From: a virus
Length of the DNA stretch: 24,009 nt
Strand: one strand, 5' to 3'
Virus record (IMG/VR): IMGVR_UViG_3300022744_000097
Coordinates: 1-24,009 of that record
Of this stretch, positions 6,307-15,322 are shown piece by piece. The stretch's first letter is position 1. Each line of letters starts with the position of its first letter. A program made the translations under genes and the position numbers. The notes beneath the pieces were generated by a model that was not told where the DNA came from, did no database searches, and saw nothing but the letters and a program-made list of their open reading frames with translations.

Positions 6307-7040
6307 TCATCAATGAACACGGGAACAGCAAAGCATCTACAGTTCGGAAAACAACTAGGTAAATAACTTTGTCCGTCCGCAAACGTGGGCGGATTTTTCC
6401 ATTCAAACACATGACCGTCTATCTTGGCGTGTTCATGCCTTACATCACTATCGTGCATCGTCCTCCAGATAAACTGAGTGCTTCCTGTAGCCTCTGCCCT
6501 AGCCTTGGTTAGCTCAGTGCTGGCACGACCTACCTCGGTTCGTGCTATCGTTCTCGCCCTGCTAATCGTAACATCACCAGTACGCATAATATCATCTACA
6601 ATCACACCACTACGCTCACCAGACTCAACGGCGCGTATCGCTAACGTCTGCACTCGTTCAGCAGCTTGCAACGGCAGGGACGTGATTAGGTCAACCTGTC
6701 GGCGCACTGCGTCTTGCATGAGCTTACCTGTTGGCGTGTTCTGTATCGTATCGCGCAGCCCTGCTGACAGCTCTTGCGAGAAGGCTGTCCAAGCCGCTTC
6801 ATTCTTTCTGTCTAGCTGCTTGAGCATCTTAACTGAAGCCAGTGCGCCCCAGTATCTGAGCGTTTCGGCATAGGACTGAAGGGCGTGAGCTGCTCGCTGA
6901 GCATCCGTTACAATCTCATCATCCCAACGCAGCATCTTAACGATACCACCACAGTGACGAGCGATCTGGACTAGCTGACGCTCATACTGAGCGATAACAG
7001 ATTTAATCTTGACGGGGTTTTGTAGCTTCTTCATTATCAT
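6303..7040 (-). CDS. phage head morphogenesis protein (Mu F / SPP1 gp7-like)
   Basis: A 245-residue protein with a helical N-terminal region and a C-terminal Mu F-like domain: RARTIARTEVGRAS (about residues 159-172), then RTMHDSDVRHEHAKIDG, FEWKNPP and a C-terminal PSCFPNCRCFAVPV. These are hallmarks of minor head proteins that bind the portal and aid capsid assembly or DNA ejection. It overlaps the portal gene by about 32-38 bases; the second ATG at 7034 has AGAG eight bases upstream and is an equally good start. Unlike its usual neighbours it is not followed directly by the protease gene, because the rightward cassette lies between them. Confidence 0.85.
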   Translation of the reverse strand: MIMKKLQNPVKIKSVIAQYERQLVQIARHCGGIVKMLRWDDEIVTDAQRAAHALQSYAETLRYWGALASVKMLKQLDRKNEAAWTAFSQELSAGLRDTIQNTPTGKLMQDAVRRQVDLITSLPLQAAERVQTLAIRAVESGERSGVIVDDIMRTGDVTISRARTIARTEVGRASTELTKARAEATGSTQFIWRTMHDSDVRHEHAKIDGHVFEWKNPPTFADGQSYLPSCFPNCRCFAVPVFIDD

Positions 7041-8382
7041 TCTCTAGCGGCTCGGGTGGCATTGCGTCGGCTTCGGCTATTTCTTCATCAGTTATATTTG
7101 AAAACACGCCAGTAATATGACTTGATTGCTTGAGTTCTCTCAAAGCCGTACCACGGCGGATTAAACCAGACTCTTCTGCTTTGAGGACGGCATCGGTGAT
7201 CTTGCTGCATATATCAGCTTTTTCTGTATCATCTTTCTGCCACAACGAAGCAAACTCAAAGTCTAGGTCGGCGGGGGCTTTTCCGAACAGCGAGCGATAA
7301 GTTAGCTCAAGGATAAGCTGAACGCCGCAACGTAACTGCTTCTCCTGATTGACGTTCACGCCGTCGTAGTATGTCCTAAGGTCTGACTCGCCCGTGCTGT
7401 TTAACCCAGCAGGAGACTGCCCAAAGAACCGAACAAGCGGTATCTGTGTGCCGCCGCTAAGTTGCTGTCCGAGCTGAAGTATAACGTCTGGTAATCCTGT
7501 GAACGCATACGACTGCGATTGAAATTCGTCCTGTGCATCAAGCACAGTCAAGCCCTCGTTCGTCTGGTACTGCCTGATCTGCTCCATTGAGCGCAAGAAG
7601 CCATCCAGAGCGCGCCCGCCCGTTGCCATTATATCACGGAAGCCCTTGATCTTAACCGTGCGTAGATGAGCCTTGTAGACTAACTGAGCCATGCCCTCGG
7701 TTGCGCTGTCGAATGCCGTGATTCTGTCCCAGATGCGCTCCAGCAAGCTGATTCCCCAGCCGTTCTCGCTGATCTTCTGCCAGTACGGGACGTTGATGCC
7801 TTCCATGCGAATGACGCGGCTGTAATGTATCTTCTGGTTAATCAGTGCCTTGGCGTCAGCCAGAACGGTATAATACTTGGGTAATCCAAGATTCTCGCCG
7901 TATTCTGTCACAAGGTCTTCTAGCGAAGGTTGAATTAGCCATCGATCTAGTATCAGTAAGCCCTTGAACTGACCTACCCCGACCGTATCGAGGTTGAGAG
8001 GCGTTTCGGTCTTCTGTCCATCGATCAGCATAACGGCAATACATCCGCCGTACAGCCGAGACCACTTAACACACTCGCCGAGCCGTTCCCATATCCTCAT
8101 CTTAATCATTTCGCGCTGCATACGCTTGATATCGGTCGGCTCCATCTCGCTATTAATCTCAATGCCTGCGCGAGTCATGTCTTCAGCCACAAGATCGATA
8201 GCTTGCCCACATGTCCACGAACTACGATAGGCAAACTCAAGCTGCACGCGGTTACGACTGACTGGACTGAACTGGTACGATGAGCCATCGGCAATACTGC
8301 CACTGCCTAGACCTGTGCGCGACTGTAGATTACTGAAGCTATCCATGGCGCGTGATGGTGGTGTTACTTGCTTATATGTCAT
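7003..8382 (-). CDS. portal protein (DUF1073 family)
   Basis: A 459-residue protein matching DUF1073-type portals: DSFSNLQSRTGLGSG near the N-terminus, then FAYRSSWTCGQAIDLVAEDMTR, RLYGGCIAVMLIDG and a C-terminal FGQSPAGLNSTGESDLRTYY. The portal forms the dodecameric ring at one capsid vertex through which DNA is packaged and ejected, docking the terminase. It lies between the large terminase subunit and the Mu F-like protein, the standard order. The C-terminal tail is acidic and overlaps the next gene. An extended -10 promoter sequence (8408-8416) lies just upstream in the terminase gene end. Confidence 0.88.
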   Translation of the reverse strand: MTYKQVTPPSRAMDSFSNLQSRTGLGSGSIADGSSYQFSPVSRNRVQLEFAYRSSWTCGQAIDLVAEDMTRAGIEINSEMEPTDIKRMQREMIKMRIWERLGECVKWSRLYGGCIAVMLIDGQKTETPLNLDTVGVGQFKGLLILDRWLIQPSLEDLVTEYGENLGLPKYYTVLADAKALINQKIHYSRVIRMEGINVPYWQKISENGWGISLLERIWDRITAFDSATEGMAQLVYKAHLRTVKIKGFRDIMATGGRALDGFLRSMEQIRQYQTNEGLTVLDAQDEFQSQSYAFTGLPDVILQLGQQLSGGTQIPLVRFFGQSPAGLNSTGESDLRTYYDGVNVNQEKQLRCGVQLILELTYRSLFGKAPADLDFEFASLWQKDDTEKADICSKITDAVLKAEESGLIRRGTALRELKQSSHITGVFSNITDEEIAEADAMPPEPLENDNEEATKPRQD

Positions 8383-8407
8383 GTTATCATCCGATAATAT
8401 CTTGTGT

Positions 8408-8416
8408 ATTATACCA
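8408..8416 (-). promoter_or_regulatory. extended -10 promoter candidate before portal
   Basis: On the minus strand TGGTATAAT (8416-8408) fits an extended -10 (TGn TATAAT) about 25 bases before the portal start. No good -35 is visible, which is tolerated by extended -10 promoters. Confidence 0.4.
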
Positions 8417-8422
8417 CAACGG

Positions 8423-10021
8423 CTAATAGTCTGCCATTCTTTCCCATACGCTCATCGTCATGCCCGCGGGGCTGTACAGCATGCAAACCATGTCGGCATG
8501 ATTGGGGGATGGCATTCCATCAGGCTGCTTATCAACGAACACCTTGCCCGCTGTGTTTCGGTCGTATGTCGGTTGACTCAACTCATTTTTGAGGCGATCA
8601 AGTTCAGGCAGATCGGACGGTATGCTGATTAATTCGTCTTCATGGTATATCATGCCCTCAACTACAGCGCGATACGTCTTTTGGAATCTGGTTCGCAACG
8701 ACCACCACGCTTGAGCCTTGTAGTTCATAAAGAAGTCTTGGTTTGTTCTATCCTTAACCATCTCGCCTTCGGGGTCATGAACCTTTGCGCTTCCCCGATA
8801 CGCCTCAAAGATAACCTCTTGCAACGCTTCCAGCCTGCGCCCTTCGTTGATCTTTCTGCTGTCGCCGCGAACGCCAGCACCCAAGCCGTCTGAGTCGTAG
8901 TATGTTTCTTTGACTTCATGCTCGTCGCACAGGGCAAACACGCGCTCAACGCTGCCATATATATCATCACCCTTGCCGCTCCATGACTCACAATGCCTCA
9001 TTACAACGCCATGACGATATCCCCACGCGTTCATATCCTTGCCACAATCAGCCACATCGAACGCACCAACACGGCTGCCAGATGCTTCGAATCCTAGCTT
9101 GACGTGTGCATTGATGGCTGCTTCGACCCACAGCGCGGGTATTAGTACGCGCTCCACCGAAGCCGAGTAGGATAGGTCAATCTCTTGCGCTACAGTGACA
9201 GGGTCAAGCTCATAGCACATCTTTGCGTACCATGCATCATCCTTGCGCGGGTCGTCGCGCCAATGGAATGTAAACACAGGTATTTTACCAGAGTGACGAC
9301 GCAAGGCGAAGCTGTTGGCTAGACCATTCGGCGTGCTGATATCCTGCCGACAGTTTGTGGTCATGCTCAGGGACGCATCGACTAACTGAGGGCGTTCCAA
9401 GAAGCTCGCTTCATCAACAAAGTATATCGCCGCCCTATCGCCGCGCCCTATTCCGTCGCCAGCCTCTCCAGTCATAACCGAGTTTGTTTCTGGGAAGCTG
9501 ATACGCATGTGGGCGGAATCTCGTTTCTTATCCCAGCCGCCCCTAAACTCTGGTGGCAAATGGCGAATAAACTCGCGAGCTTTCCAGAATAGAGACTTTG
9601 GCGCGCCGTTTTTGTCAACATACTCTTCTTTGCGCGAGCCGAATCCGATGGTGATATCGTCATAGAATAAGCATATAGAGCAGGCTACAGCGACAGACAG
9701 CCAGCTCATGCCCATATCACGAGACTTTTCTGTAATGCCTTTCTTTCGATTGCGCCAGTTATCAATTAGCCAGACAACCCACTCTTCTTGGCGTGGAAAC
9801 AGTATAAACGGTATCTTAACCTGAAGTCCTATATCAGCATTGCGCGGGTCGGTCGTTACGCCCCAGTCTATAATAAACTGACCGATGTTTTCCTTGTAGT
9901 ATTCTTTGATTGCGGGGAGGTATTGGGGATTAGCGCGTATCCATTTGAGTTTATCAATGCGCCATTGGATTACACTTAGGTAATCAGGGTTTTTCCAATC
10001 AAACGGGACTGGGCAAGGCAT
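8423..10021 (-). CDS. terL: terminase large subunit
   Basis: A 532-residue terminase, the ATPase-nuclease motor that packages DNA. The Walker A-like motif is KSRDMGMSW (about residues 99-107), Walker B is AIYFVDEAS (198-206), and a TTNCRQDISTPNG coupling-type segment follows. The RNase H-like nuclease domain shows AFDVADCGKD (D322, D325) and YYDSDGLGAG (D376, D378) as candidate metal ligands. Length is normal for the family. It starts one base after the small-subunit stop. The type of packaging (cos or headful) cannot be read from the sequence alone. Confidence 0.93.
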   Translation of the reverse strand: MPCPVPFDWKNPDYLSVIQWRIDKLKWIRANPQYLPAIKEYYKENIGQFIIDWGVTTDPRNADIGLQVKIPFILFPRQEEWVVWLIDNWRNRKKGITEKSRDMGMSWLSVAVACSICLFYDDITIGFGSRKEEYVDKNGAPKSLFWKAREFIRHLPPEFRGGWDKKRDSAHMRISFPETNSVMTGEAGDGIGRGDRAAIYFVDEASFLERPQLVDASLSMTTNCRQDISTPNGLANSFALRRHSGKIPVFTFHWRDDPRKDDAWYAKMCYELDPVTVAQEIDLSYSASVERVLIPALWVEAAINAHVKLGFEASGSRVGAFDVADCGKDMNAWGYRHGVVMRHCESWSGKGDDIYGSVERVFALCDEHEVKETYYDSDGLGAGVRGDSRKINEGRRLEALQEVIFEAYRGSAKVHDPEGEMVKDRTNQDFFMNYKAQAWWSLRTRFQKTYRAVVEGMIYHEDELISIPSDLPELDRLKNELSQPTYDRNTAGKVFVDKQPDGMPSPNHADMVCMLYSPAGMTMSVWERMADY

Positions 10022-10022
10022 C

Positions 10023-10526
10023 TTAGCCGCCCTTCGTCATAAGATCGTATATCTTCGAGGCATCCTGAGCTGTTTCGGCAGGCTTTGCGCTGACTGCGTC
10101 GGGTAATGCAGGGTTACCGAAGTCAACTTTAGCATCCCACAGTGTACCACGACGGCGGAATGTTAGCCAAGCCACCTGTGCCTTAACGTCACCCTGAACG
10201 AATTCATCCCATTCATCACGAACGAATCTTCCAGCTTCTTTATCGTACTGTGATTTAATAACCCGCCTCGTGTATCCCGTGGCTTGCTGATACAGGGAGT
10301 AGGCAACTTCAGCATCGGCTATCGTTCTGCCGTCCTTCATGGCTTTCCCGAAATGCTCGTACTTGTCGCGCCACATCGTAAGCGTGGCGCGCGACACCTC
10401 AAAGAACTGAGCAACCTCAGTATCCGACAGACCAAGCAGACACAGCTTATACACCTGCGAGACAAACTCAGGACGATATGCAGCCATACCCTCTTCTTCA
10501 CTTTCTACGAATAACGTTCCTTGCAT
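10023..10526 (-). CDS. terS: terminase small subunit
   Basis: A 167-residue protein with an N-terminal helix-turn-helix (LGLSDTEVAQFFEVSRATL, then MWRDKY), followed by GRTIADAEVAYSLYQQATGYT, a pattern I recognise from phage small terminase subunits that bind the packaging site. It immediately precedes terL, the canonical order. The ATG at 10526 has GGGGG five to nine bases before it; an internal ATG at 10487 has a GAGGG too close to serve well. The C-terminal tail is Ala/Pro rich and probably contacts the large subunit. Confidence 0.85.
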   Translation of the reverse strand: MQGTLFVESEEEGMAAYRPEFVSQVYKLCLLGLSDTEVAQFFEVSRATLTMWRDKYEHFGKAMKDGRTIADAEVAYSLYQQATGYTRRVIKSQYDKEAGRFVRDEWDEFVQGDVKAQVAWLTFRRRGTLWDAKVDFGNPALPDAVSAKPAETAQDASKIYDLMTKGG

Positions 10527-10589
10527 TATGCCCCCAAGTCCACAGCTTGTACGCTACGAACAAACAACCAGCCTCGACTAAGTATGGTA

Positions 10590-10829
10590 TCATCTTTTAG
10601 TAATCCAGTCAAGTATATCTTTGGCAAACATGCCCACGGCTATAACGATCAAGCTAACTGCTTTACGCCAGTAAGTAGCATGTGTCTTTTCGCTGTTCTC
10701 TTCGTATATCGAATCGCTGAGCTTCTGAACAAATATATCTAAACAACGGGGGTCGTCGAGCAAGTGATGCACAACGGTACGTCTGAACGACTCGTCAGTT
10801 TCGAACAACTCTATGATATCCTGCTTCAT
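10590..10829 (-). CDS. small protein with C-terminal membrane segment, 79 aa
   Basis: The product has a soluble, acidic N-terminal domain (MKQDIIELFETDESF; HLLDDPRCLDIF) and a C-terminal hydrophobic helix AVSLIVIAVGMFAKDIL (about residues 57-73) ending in WITKR. It overlaps the upstream gene by ATGA. Lying between tail-fibre and terminase genes, it could be a tail-anchored inner-membrane protein such as a holin-like or lysis-timing factor, but no family is recognised. Confidence 0.6.
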   Translation of the reverse strand: MKQDIIELFETDESFRRTVVHHLLDDPRCLDIFVQKLSDSIYEENSEKTHATYWRKAVSLIVIAVGMFAKDILDWITKR

Positions 10830-11032
10830 TTTTTCTTAACTGCATCTATAGCCGCATCGGCTAATGCGCTGATAAGCGGGTCGGCATTAGCTCGCGCTGA
10901 CAGGTCTGAAGCGATTGCATTAGCCGCAACCCGAGAATCACCGCCTAGCTTTGGCGCAGCCTTAGCCATCTGCTCGGCGGCAACCTTATCCACAACCGAC
11001 ACGCCTAACATTTTTAATAAACTTTTCCACAT
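10826..11032 (-). CDS. hypothetical Ala-rich protein, 68 aa
   Basis: Starts at 11032 with AAGGA nine bases upstream (AAGGAAAAATACCATG). The product begins MWKSLLKMLGVSVVDKVAAEQM and continues as alanine-rich amphipathic helices ending AAIDAVKKK. It has no clear membrane span. ATGA overlap couples it to the downstream 79-residue membrane-type protein, so the pair may act together. No family is recognised. Confidence 0.6.
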   Translation of the reverse strand: MWKSLLKMLGVSVVDKVAAEQMAKAAPKLGGDSRVAANAIASDLSARANADPLISALADAAIDAVKKK

Positions 11033-11043
11033 GGTATTTTTCC

Positions 11044-12210
11044 TTAATCTGACAATATTACATTCCACTCGAAATGAGTGAATGAAGGCAAGAAAGTGTT
11101 CGTGTATGGACTCCAAGACGCACCGCTTTGATTGGCTGCCACAAAAAAAGTTGCGTTTCTGGCTGCTTCGTTCGCTGGGAACATGCACACCTTCCATGCA
11201 CCGCTTGGAGGGGTTGCGCCCATATCGATATCAATGTATGTCCCGTTACTTCCCGCGTCATTTGAGTCTATAATGAGCCTAAACGACTTACCATCAGCGG
11301 AAATATGATCTATCCCAACCGTTCCAGTAGACGATATTCCTGTGCCTTTGCTCGCTGTGGGGCTGTACGTCGTGCCGCCACCTCCACCGCTACTGCTTAT
11401 TGTGACAGAGTTATCTACGTCTGAATTATTCGACACCGTCAAAGTTATATTGCTGCCAGCGACTAGACTTGTTGTTTTCAAAAGCCTTGCGACAGAGCTT
11501 GTTTCATCACTTGCCGACGGAAGGCTAAACGTTCCAGCACCGTTAAGCTGCACATTAAAACGAGAAAGCTGCTCGCTTCCGTCGCCGCTGTCAAGAAAGA
11601 ATTTTGTATCAGACAAAACCATCTTGTGACCATTGTACCCAGCAGAAACCCACTTTGCAGAAGGCTGGTGCCACACAAGCGGCATGCCGTCATTGGCATG
11701 AACATAGGTATCTGGGTCGATGGAAACATTGGTAAGCGAATCTAGTGTTCCGCCACCTCCACCGCTTGCGTTAATCGTTACGGCGTCACCAACTCGGGAC
11801 ACCGTGACATTAGTACCTGCTGTGATCGTCTGCACGCCGCTTGCCGATACGGTGTAGTCATTACCAACGTGCGATACTGATACGTTAGTCCCTGCTGATA
11901 CGGTTGGCGCAACCACAGTGCTAGACACTTGATAATCGTCATCAACGTGAGACACAGATATCCCAGTGCCAGCTGATACCGTGGTGGTGCCACCGCCACC
12001 ACCACCAGTGCTATTGAATGTAATCGTTCTGGCTTCGTCCGAGTAGACAATATTTGTGCCTACGCCAGCTATAAGAGTATAACCTTGATATGCCGTATCT
12101 GCCTGATTAACACCAAGCAGCGCATTAGCTTCTGGCAATGGTACGCCGATAATTCCGTTAGTGGCTGGGATAGGCTGACCCGTGCTTGTGTAGTTAACCT
12201 TTACTGACAT
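11044..12210 (-). CDS. glycine-rich repeat tail fibre/spike protein
   Basis: From the ATG at 12210 (GGAG eight bases before) the product has 388 residues. An N-terminal head of about 67 residues is followed by Gly runs (about residues 69-74 and 150-154) and three imperfect repeats of about 24 residues with the pattern VSAGTxxxVSHVGxDYxVS, then a beta-rich C-terminal domain with a further Gly run. Such repeats and Gly linkers are typical of trimeric phage fibres or of proteins on the virion surface that contact the host. It overlaps the DUF1353 gene by 17 bases. Receptor specificity cannot be inferred. Confidence 0.75.
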   Translation of the reverse strand: MSVKVNYTSTGQPIPATNGIIGVPLPEANALLGVNQADTAYQGYTLIAGVGTNIVYSDEARTITFNSTGGGGGGTTTVSAGTGISVSHVDDDYQVSSTVVAPTVSAGTNVSVSHVGNDYTVSASGVQTITAGTNVTVSRVGDAVTINASGGGGGTLDSLTNVSIDPDTYVHANDGMPLVWHQPSAKWVSAGYNGHKMVLSDTKFFLDSGDGSEQLSRFNVQLNGAGTFSLPSASDETSSVARLLKTTSLVAGSNITLTVSNNSDVDNSVTISSSGGGGGTTYSPTASKGTGISSTGTVGIDHISADGKSFRLIIDSNDAGSNGTYIDIDMGATPPSGAWKVCMFPANEAARNATFFVAANQSGASWSPYTNTFLPSFTHFEWNVILSD

Positions 12211-12562
12211 GCTTTGCTCCAAATAAACGTACAGCGGCATAGACATAAGATGCCCTGAACAGCGTCATGCCGTCTTCACGGCATAGGTTGAATAAAACCT
12301 TATCAGCGGAAGAGCGGAATGAGGTTGGTAGCTTTCCTCTGAGTATGAGAGTGTACAGCGCGTCGTGAACACATGAGCCGCGCATGAAGTCAGGTGTGTC
12401 TATGGCGCAAGTAGCACCGTCCCACTTAAACCCTTCTTCTATCACTATCGTGCCTTGACTGATGCAAATATCTTTAGATACAACGTTAAGGCTAGGTTTG
12501 AATAATTTAACAGTTAATCTTTCTGTTAAAATGTACATATATCCATTGGATTCGTATTTCAT
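12194..12562 (-). CDS. DUF1353 family phage protein
   Basis: A 122-residue protein with the DUF1353 pattern: GFKWDGATCAIDTPDF (about residues 43-58) followed by CVHDALYTL. The family is common in phages near tail and lysis genes and its biochemical role is not established. The start overlaps the end of the SGNH tail protein by ATGA. A CVHD segment with the GFxWDGA motif suggests a conserved active or binding site, but this is speculative. Confidence 0.8.
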   Translation of the reverse strand: MKYESNGYMYILTERLTVKLFKPSLNVVSKDICISQGTIVIEEGFKWDGATCAIDTPDFMRGSCVHDALYTLILRGKLPTSFRSSADKVLFNLCREDGMTLFRASYVYAAVRLFGAKHVSKG

Positions 12563-13863
12563 GACCCGTATCCCGTGTTTGGTATAAATCCTTTTTGCAA
12601 TAATTGCTTTTCGTAAGCCCCCGTAAGAATAGCATGAGCATTCTCAGCTTCGTGCAGACCGTCACCTGTCGAAGCGGTAGCAGAGCCATACACCGCCCAT
12701 TTACCAGTTTGATTTGAACCACCAGCTTCAACAGCAACATTAGGATCAAGCACGCCGAATAGCAATGTACCAACTTGAGTATCTAACCATGCATTCCAAG
12801 TGTTACGTGTTCCTGTCGGATGAGTCGTTGCAGCATCAAAAAATGTTTGGTTTGCTACAGTAGTCCATGAATCGGTTGATGTAGTATGCGGCTCACACTT
12901 AGCAACCCAGAATCGTGCAGCTGGATTACTAACCTTTATGTTAGTAATTAGAGTATTAAGATCGGTCTGAAGATTTGTTAGCGTTCTTGCGCCAGTTAAA
13001 TCATTAACAGCAAGCTGAATAAACACATCAGTTACATAAGCAGTCATCCACCAAGCAGAGCTTGATAACGATGCCGCCGCTTGTAACGTACTGCCCGCGA
13101 TTGCTGCAACATAGGTAGGCACTGAGAAATCAAACATAGCCCGCCAAGTAGCGGAACGACCAGATAAGCCATCTGTTAACGATCCTGTGCCTGATGTTTT
13201 TGAGTCTCCAATTAACAAAGCTGCTGTTTTTTGATATTGATATGTGGCAATCAATCCTCCATAGCAAGCAGGAGGGAAAACGGTTAAAGATGTTCCGCCT
13301 GTTGCAGAAAACAAACCGATATCAGTTACAGAATTTATTGGCGTGTTTGTAGTAAACCCAGTTGACTGATCTGTCCATGGCCCACCGATAGCCGCATCCG
13401 TTCCTGTGTAAAATAATATTCCTGACGTTGGAACATTAACATCCCAGCGAAGCCAAAACCGCTCATCTGATGCAAAGCCGCCGTTTATAGTACACCAATC
13501 GTCTGATATGAATGAGTTGCCAGCCGTAACCGCTACGCTAGATGAACCGCCATATAATATGGGCTGACTGGCAGTGACTTGAGTTCCATTAACTCGTTCT
13601 ATTGCAAACGATATCGTATATGTTTTTGGTAGATTTGTTTTAACAAAATTTCCGCTAACATTCCATCCTATGAGTGGTAATTTAAGAGATGTGATAGGAT
13701 AACGCCCTGTGCGAATCATTATCCTTCCTTGGTGCCTTGTGTAAGGTTGATTGCTTGACGTAAATCCTTGCAGCCATCCAGCGCCACACAACTGCATTGT
13801 TCCAGACACGCGATTGTCTGCGCTGCCAGAAAATGAATTATTTTGACTGAATAAATTATTCAT
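12559..13863 (-). CDS. tail protein with SGNH/GDSL hydrolase domain
   Basis: A 434-residue protein. Residues 1 to about 210 are beta-rich and virion-like. From about 215 there is an SGNH hydrolase: LLIGDSKTSG (block I, candidate nucleophile S221), a glycine at AIAGST (G257), AVND (block III, N287) and GDGLHEAENAH (block V, D401 and H404). SGNH enzymes in phage tail proteins can de-O-acetylate host surface polysaccharide, so a depolymerase-like or deacetylase role at adsorption is likely. It overlaps the upstream gene by one base and the downstream one by four, so all fibre genes are coupled. The substrate is unknown. Confidence 0.78.
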   Translation of the reverse strand: MNNLFSQNNSFSGSADNRVSGTMQLCGAGWLQGFTSSNQPYTRHQGRIMIRTGRYPITSLKLPLIGWNVSGNFVKTNLPKTYTISFAIERVNGTQVTASQPILYGGSSSVAVTAGNSFISDDWCTINGGFASDERFWLRWDVNVPTSGILFYTGTDAAIGGPWTDQSTGFTTNTPINSVTDIGLFSATGGTSLTVFPPACYGGLIATYQYQKTAALLIGDSKTSGTGSLTDGLSGRSATWRAMFDFSVPTYVAAIAGSTLQAAASLSSSAWWMTAYVTDVFIQLAVNDLTGARTLTNLQTDLNTLITNIKVSNPAARFWVAKCEPHTTSTDSWTTVANQTFFDAATTHPTGTRNTWNAWLDTQVGTLLFGVLDPNVAVEAGGSNQTGKWAVYGSATASTGDGLHEAENAHAILTGAYEKQLLQKGFIPNTGYGS

Positions 13864-15260
13864 TATTGAGCAACCCTCATGGCGGTGAAAACGTGACCTG
13901 TCGTCGCGGCGAAAACTGAAACGGCTTTATCGGTAGTGAAGCTAATAAAACCGCCCTCGTTCATTCCTGTTTGCGGATGCAAGGGCATGCTCCCAGCAGC
14001 ATTGGGTGCCGCTGTACCGCCGAGAAAATTAATCCATAGCATCTCGTTTGTTGTGCTGACATTAGCAATCAGATAAGTTTGATTAGCTGCTTGAGGTGCG
14101 CTTATTGTTTGAGCTGTTCCGCCTGTTGTTATTGTGCCACTGATATCAGATACAACGACAGCTCCTTGCTTTGTTGCAACAGATGATTGATTGCTAGCAA
14201 GCACAACGCCCAAGCTGTTTGCGCTCGTTTGCTGACCTAAGCTTGAAGGATTAACGCTACCAAGCGCGGTAAGTTGTTGAGCTATGCGCTGCAATCTGCC
14301 ATTTAATCCACTCGATCCCGTATCTGTTGATGGAGCTGTTTCGGTAATATCGCCTATTCTTGTTAATTCTGTTGATTGATTGACTGACGTAGCGGCACCG
14401 CTTGGCAAAGGTAAAGAAGCTACTGAAACAGGTTGAGTTACTGCGCTACCGTCAACTTTCAGAGCTGTCATGCTTGCAATGCCCTGAACGGTAATTACGT
14501 CAGATGAGGCTGTTCCAGCAACGCCTAAAGCTGGTTGTTTAGCCGCTGTAGATGCGCCGCTAGGCAATGGTAGAGATGCAGCACTTACTGCTTGCGTTCC
14601 GCTTGGGGTTGATGTAATGGTTCCCGTAACAGTCACAGGGTTTGTGATTGTGCCAACAGTTGTGACGGCTGCGAGCGTGTCGCTAGGCTTTAAGCGTGTG
14701 GACAGGGCAACATCGATATTGGTATTACTAACAGGTTGCGTAGCTTGCCAGAAGGTTCCAGTTACCGCTGTGGTAGGCATGGAGGTCACAACTGCTGTTA
14801 CAGGTACTTTCCCGCCCACAAGCACTGGGGTTTTAACATCAAGGGACTCAAGGGATGCGTCTGACGTTGTTGCGAGGTTGATCTGTAGCACTTGATTTGC
14901 TGCAGATGCGTCGCCGCCGCCACCACCTCCACCGCCCGTTGCGCCGTTGTTGATGGTAACATCGGCAAGTGTAGACACTGCGGCAACAGCAACAGGGTCT
15001 TCAGACTTTGCGTACAGACACACCCCAGAGCCAAGCGCGGCAATAGGAACGGAAAGTTGCCCATTAAATTTATGTCCAGCCAAGGACGAGGCTGGCTGTG
15101 ATGAGGCAAAAACGTACTGAGTGGGCTTTGTGAATGTAACGTTTGACGCTACGCATGTTACTGACGTATAAGATGAGTTTACTATTGATACGTCTGTCGT
15201 GGCTGAAAAAGAAGCCGCGCTAAGGAGAGAAAGCGCGGCGTAAAGGGGTGTTTTTTTCAT
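13863..15260 (-). CDS. signal-peptide-bearing virion-type repeat protein
   Basis: A 465-residue protein beginning with a good Sec signal peptide (MKKTPLYAALSLLSAASFSA, likely cleavage after residue 20). A run of nine glycines (109-117) separates an N-terminal domain from a region with repeated LPLPSGAxT and QPALGVAG segments known from phage structural proteins. The C-terminal domain (about 365-465) is beta-rich. It starts downstream of a perfect sigma70 promoter and lies just before the SGNH tail gene, so a tail or fibre-associated role is likely; why it should be exported is unclear. AAGGA lies about 12 bases from the ATG. Confidence 0.7.
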   Translation of the reverse strand: MKKTPLYAALSLLSAASFSATTDVSIVNSSYTSVTCVASNVTFTKPTQYVFASSQPASSLAGHKFNGQLSVPIAALGSGVCLYAKSEDPVAVAAVSTLADVTINNGATGGGGGGGGDASAANQVLQINLATTSDASLESLDVKTPVLVGGKVPVTAVVTSMPTTAVTGTFWQATQPVSNTNIDVALSTRLKPSDTLAAVTTVGTITNPVTVTGTITSTPSGTQAVSAASLPLPSGASTAAKQPALGVAGTASSDVITVQGIASMTALKVDGSAVTQPVSVASLPLPSGAATSVNQSTELTRIGDITETAPSTDTGSSGLNGRLQRIAQQLTALGSVNPSSLGQQTSANSLGVVLASNQSSVATKQGAVVVSDISGTITTGGTAQTISAPQAANQTYLIANVSTTNEMLWINFLGGTAAPNAAGSMPLHPQTGMNEGGFISFTTDKAVSVFAATTGHVFTAMRVAQ

Positions 15261-15293
15261 GGAAGTGCAATCCTTTTGTGATCGTCACATTGG

Positions 15294-15322
15294 ATTATAC
15301 TCTGATATTATTGAACTGTCAA
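15294..15322 (-). promoter_or_regulatory. perfect consensus sigma70 promoter
   Basis: On the minus strand TTGACA (15322-15317), a 17-base spacer and TATAAT (15299-15294) lie 34 bases before the start at 15260. The -35 box is inside the 3' end of the preceding small gene. It matches consensus at all twelve positions. Confidence 0.75.

Noticed and set aside
6478-6873. 131-codon plus-strand frame
   Set aside because: Antisense to the head morphogenesis gene, low-complexity Ser/Ala composition, no start signals.
11990-12004. Repeated CCACCGCC-type tracts (also near 11370, 11755 and 14915)
   Set aside because: They resemble short repeats but are glycine codons read on the minus strand in fibre and virion proteins, not CRISPR or regulatory repeats.
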